From: Yponomeuta sedellus
Lineage: Eukaryota; Arthropoda; Insecta; Lepidoptera; Yponomeutidae
Length of the DNA: 64,000 nucleotides
NCBI GenBank assembly: GCA_934045075.1
Contig: OW203736.1
Location: 2,214,591 to 2,278,590 of the forward strand
Direction: 5' to 3'
Numbering within the stretch: position 1 is the stretch's first letter; each line of letters begins with the position of its first letter. This document shows positions 62,624 to 64,000 of the stretch, in pieces. The notes under the pieces were generated by a model that ran no database searches, had not been told where the DNA came from, and was given only the letters and a program-made list of their open reading frames with translations. The translations under genes were made by a program, and so were the position numbers.

Positions 62624-62828
62624 ATAATACAGAGAATAGTGTAAAGAGGTTCGAAATTTCACTGATGCCGGTGAGTCGCCCATTAGCTCAATTGGAAGAG
62701 CGCTGGCACGAATAGCCAAAGGTTGCGGGTTCGAATCCCGGCATGGGTGAAATTTTTAGCCTCTAAATAGGTTTTTAAATTTGTCCTTAGCACGGGTTAG
62801 TGCATTAAAAATAAAAATAGTATAAAGT
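62624..62828 (+). mobile_element. tRNA-like SINE copy 2 plus associated 50-bp segment
   Basis: TAATACAGAGAATAGTGTAA begins similarity to the copy at 3878. The tRNA-like core is at 62,677-62,749 with the same acceptor pairing and B-box, and loop CGAATA region altered. After the GGTTTTTAAAT tail comes GTCCTTAGCACGGGTTAGTG and an A-rich stretch to about 62,828, which recurs at 63,780-63,828. The copy is immediately upstream of a DFSENY/SDGP-family gene. Confidence 0.7.
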
Positions 62829-62879
62829 CATTGCTGTACCATATCGGATATTTACTATTTTTAGGTTTCTTTTTTGGCA

Positions 62880-63965
62880 CATGTATTTCTATTAATTTAT
62901 TATAATTGTCAATATCGGACTGCTTACGCCACGATGCCTGTTCTTTTTATGCACACATAAAGAAGGCATTATCTGGTTTGACAACAAATTATATAACAGT
63001 CCTGCACGTTGATAGCGATGGTCCCGGTAGTCAATACAAAAATAAAAGCAACTTTTACTTGTTTACTCAGCATCTATTGAAGTACTTTGATATCTGAGGG
63101 GGCATGGAACTTCTCCGAATCGGGGCACGGAAAGGGCGCTCCCGACGAAGAAGGAGCAGCTATAAAACGAACTGCCGATGCCCACGTGGCTCATGGAAAT
63201 GATATCTCTGACTTTCAGACTTTCTATGAAATTCTGGAAGCTCAATCGAATGTCATACTTTATCAAGTTACTGAAGAAGAGATTGTGGAAGCGGATGAGT
63301 TATTAAAGAGCTGGAGTTCAGTTAAAAGCATTCCCGGCACAAAAAATGTGCACCAAATAACGTGAACAAAACAAGATCCAACTAAAATAAATCTAAGAGA
63401 ATTAACATCTACAAAGTGTAGCGCCAAAGATTAGTGCCCACATTTTACTTTCTCTCCGCACTTCATAGTTCGTCCATTACAACTGAAAAATACCACGGAC
63501 AGTGTCCCAGACCACCACTGTTCTGTTCAAACAGATACTAAAGAAGATAACCATGAAAACGAAGAGCTTGATAACCCAGCCTGTGACGCTAATCCTTCCA
63601 CTCTCGAAAGGGTCTGTGATATAAAAATAGGGGCATGGGTATTGGTAAAATTTTCGGGAAAAAAACATCAGTTTGTCGCTTTCGTAGGACAAACATTATC
63701 TTAAAAACCTATTTAGTGGCTAAAAATTCCACCCATGCCGGGATTCGAACCCGCGACCTCTGGCTAACCTTTTAAAATTGTCCTTGGCACGGGTTAGTGC
63801 ATTAAAAATAAAAATAGTATAAATATTTTCTGTCAATGATGTCCTAGAGGATCCTTACCTAGTGAAATTCATCCGCAAAAAGTCAAAAACATCCGGAAAA
63901 ACGGTTCTCGTTTGGAAAGAGCCCGAAGACATGTCTTCTACGAATATAAGCGACATCGTTTCTAA
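62880..63965 (+). pseudogene. Transposase-like gene, DFSENY/SDGPxxQY family (copy 2)
   Basis: Blocks in order: SISDCLRHDACSFYAHIKKA, VLHVDSDGPGSQYKNKSNFY (about 63,000-63,060), a frameshift near 63,090, WNFSESGHGKGAPDEEGAAI with KRTADAHVAHGND (about 63,105-63,195), VILYQVTEEEIVEADELLKS and KSIPGTKNVHQIT to a stop at 63,363. After a gap, IKIGAWVLVKFSGKKHQFVA (about 63,620-63,680), then a tRNA-like repeat insertion at 63,703-63,828, and DPYLVKFIRKKSK with VLVWKEPEDMSS (to about 63,950). The last part is the usual RKxxxxxxVWPExED-like C-terminus of this family. Better preserved than copy 1 but not intact. Function unknown, probably DDE-type transposase. Confidence 0.6.
63703..63828 (-). mobile_element. 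tRNA-like SINE copy 3 (truncated, inverted) with 50-bp segment
   Basis: Plus-strand reading AAAAACCTATTTAGTGGC, then ACCCATGCCGGGATTCGAAC is the reverse complement of the SINE tail and T arm; similarity ends inside the anticodon arm near 63,770. The segment GTCCTTGGCACGGGTTAGTG and the A-rich stretch follow in the opposite relative orientation to copy 2. It interrupts the C-terminal coding region of the neighbouring gene. Confidence 0.65.
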
Positions 63966-64000
63966 AAACCTATTTAGAGGCTAAAAATTTCACCCATGCC
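63962..64000 (-). mobile_element. tRNA-like SINE copy 4, cut by window end
   Basis: CTAAAAACCTATTTAGAGGC then TAAAAATTTCACCCATGCC to the last base is the reverse complement of the SINE 3' end. The rest lies outside the window. Confidence 0.7.

Overview
The window is eukaryotic and reads as a moth or butterfly genome. A stretch at about 42,175-42,280 resembles a repeat I know from lepidopteran genomes, the LINE and SINE tails have lepidopteran character, and the element mix (DD37D and DD41D mariners, piggyBac, PIF/Harbinger, BEL/Pao, Mag-like gypsy, CR1-like LINE) is typical of insects. The species call is inference. I found no ordinary host gene: almost everything recognisable is transposable-element or virus-derived, stacked by nested insertion.

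Layout. 1-4.25 kb: LINE reverse-transcriptase remnant, a broken transposase-like gene with DFSENY and SDGP motifs, an LTR fragment with primer-binding site, Harbinger element H1, and a 200-bp tRNA-like SINE with a 15-bp target-site duplication. 4.25-8.9 kb: piggyBac cut by a gypsy fragment, then a DD41D mariner. 8.9-16.3 kb: Harbinger H2 split by a 4.4-kb copia element (TSD ACAAC) and carrying a mariner fragment. 17.05-19.66 kb: Harbinger H3, with perfect 45-bp terminal inverted repeats, TSD TAA, and an intact three-exon MADF accessory gene. 20.16-26.25 kb: a Tc1-like transposase pseudogene split by a gypsy element whose 441-bp LTRs look identical. 26.3-27.4 kb: a second transposase-like remnant and a Merlin transposase remnant.

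27.9-40.2 kb is the most striking part. A small inverted-repeat element contains an endogenous viral sequence (helicase, RNA-dependent RNA polymerase, a downstream protein of unknown function and a 3' poly(A) tract) flanked by 14-bp direct repeats, as expected for LINE-mediated insertion of a viral RNA copy. The viral polymerase is itself split by a full-length BEL/Pao retrotransposon with a 5-bp TSD (ATAGG).

40.7-45.4 kb: a (TA)n tract, a 397-bp-armed palindrome and Harbinger H4. 45.7-50.2 kb: CR1-like LINE with an intact 950-codon endonuclease/reverse-transcriptase ORF. 50.2-55 kb: a GRPRKSF-family pseudogene, Harbinger H5 and a DD37D mariner with both ends. 55-64 kb: fragments of LTR elements, copia, a piggyBac/Harbinger chimera, LINEs, a DD41D mariner, and a second DFSENY/SDGP-family gene surrounded and interrupted by the tRNA-like repeat.

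The Harbinger copies share a layout in which the transposase gene (minus strand) and the MADF accessory gene (plus strand) interlock: each has an exon inside the other's intron, with splice acceptors back to back. Most coding regions carry stops or frameshifts. The best preserved are gypsy gag-pol, BEL gag-pol, the CR1-like ORF2 and the H3 accessory gene.
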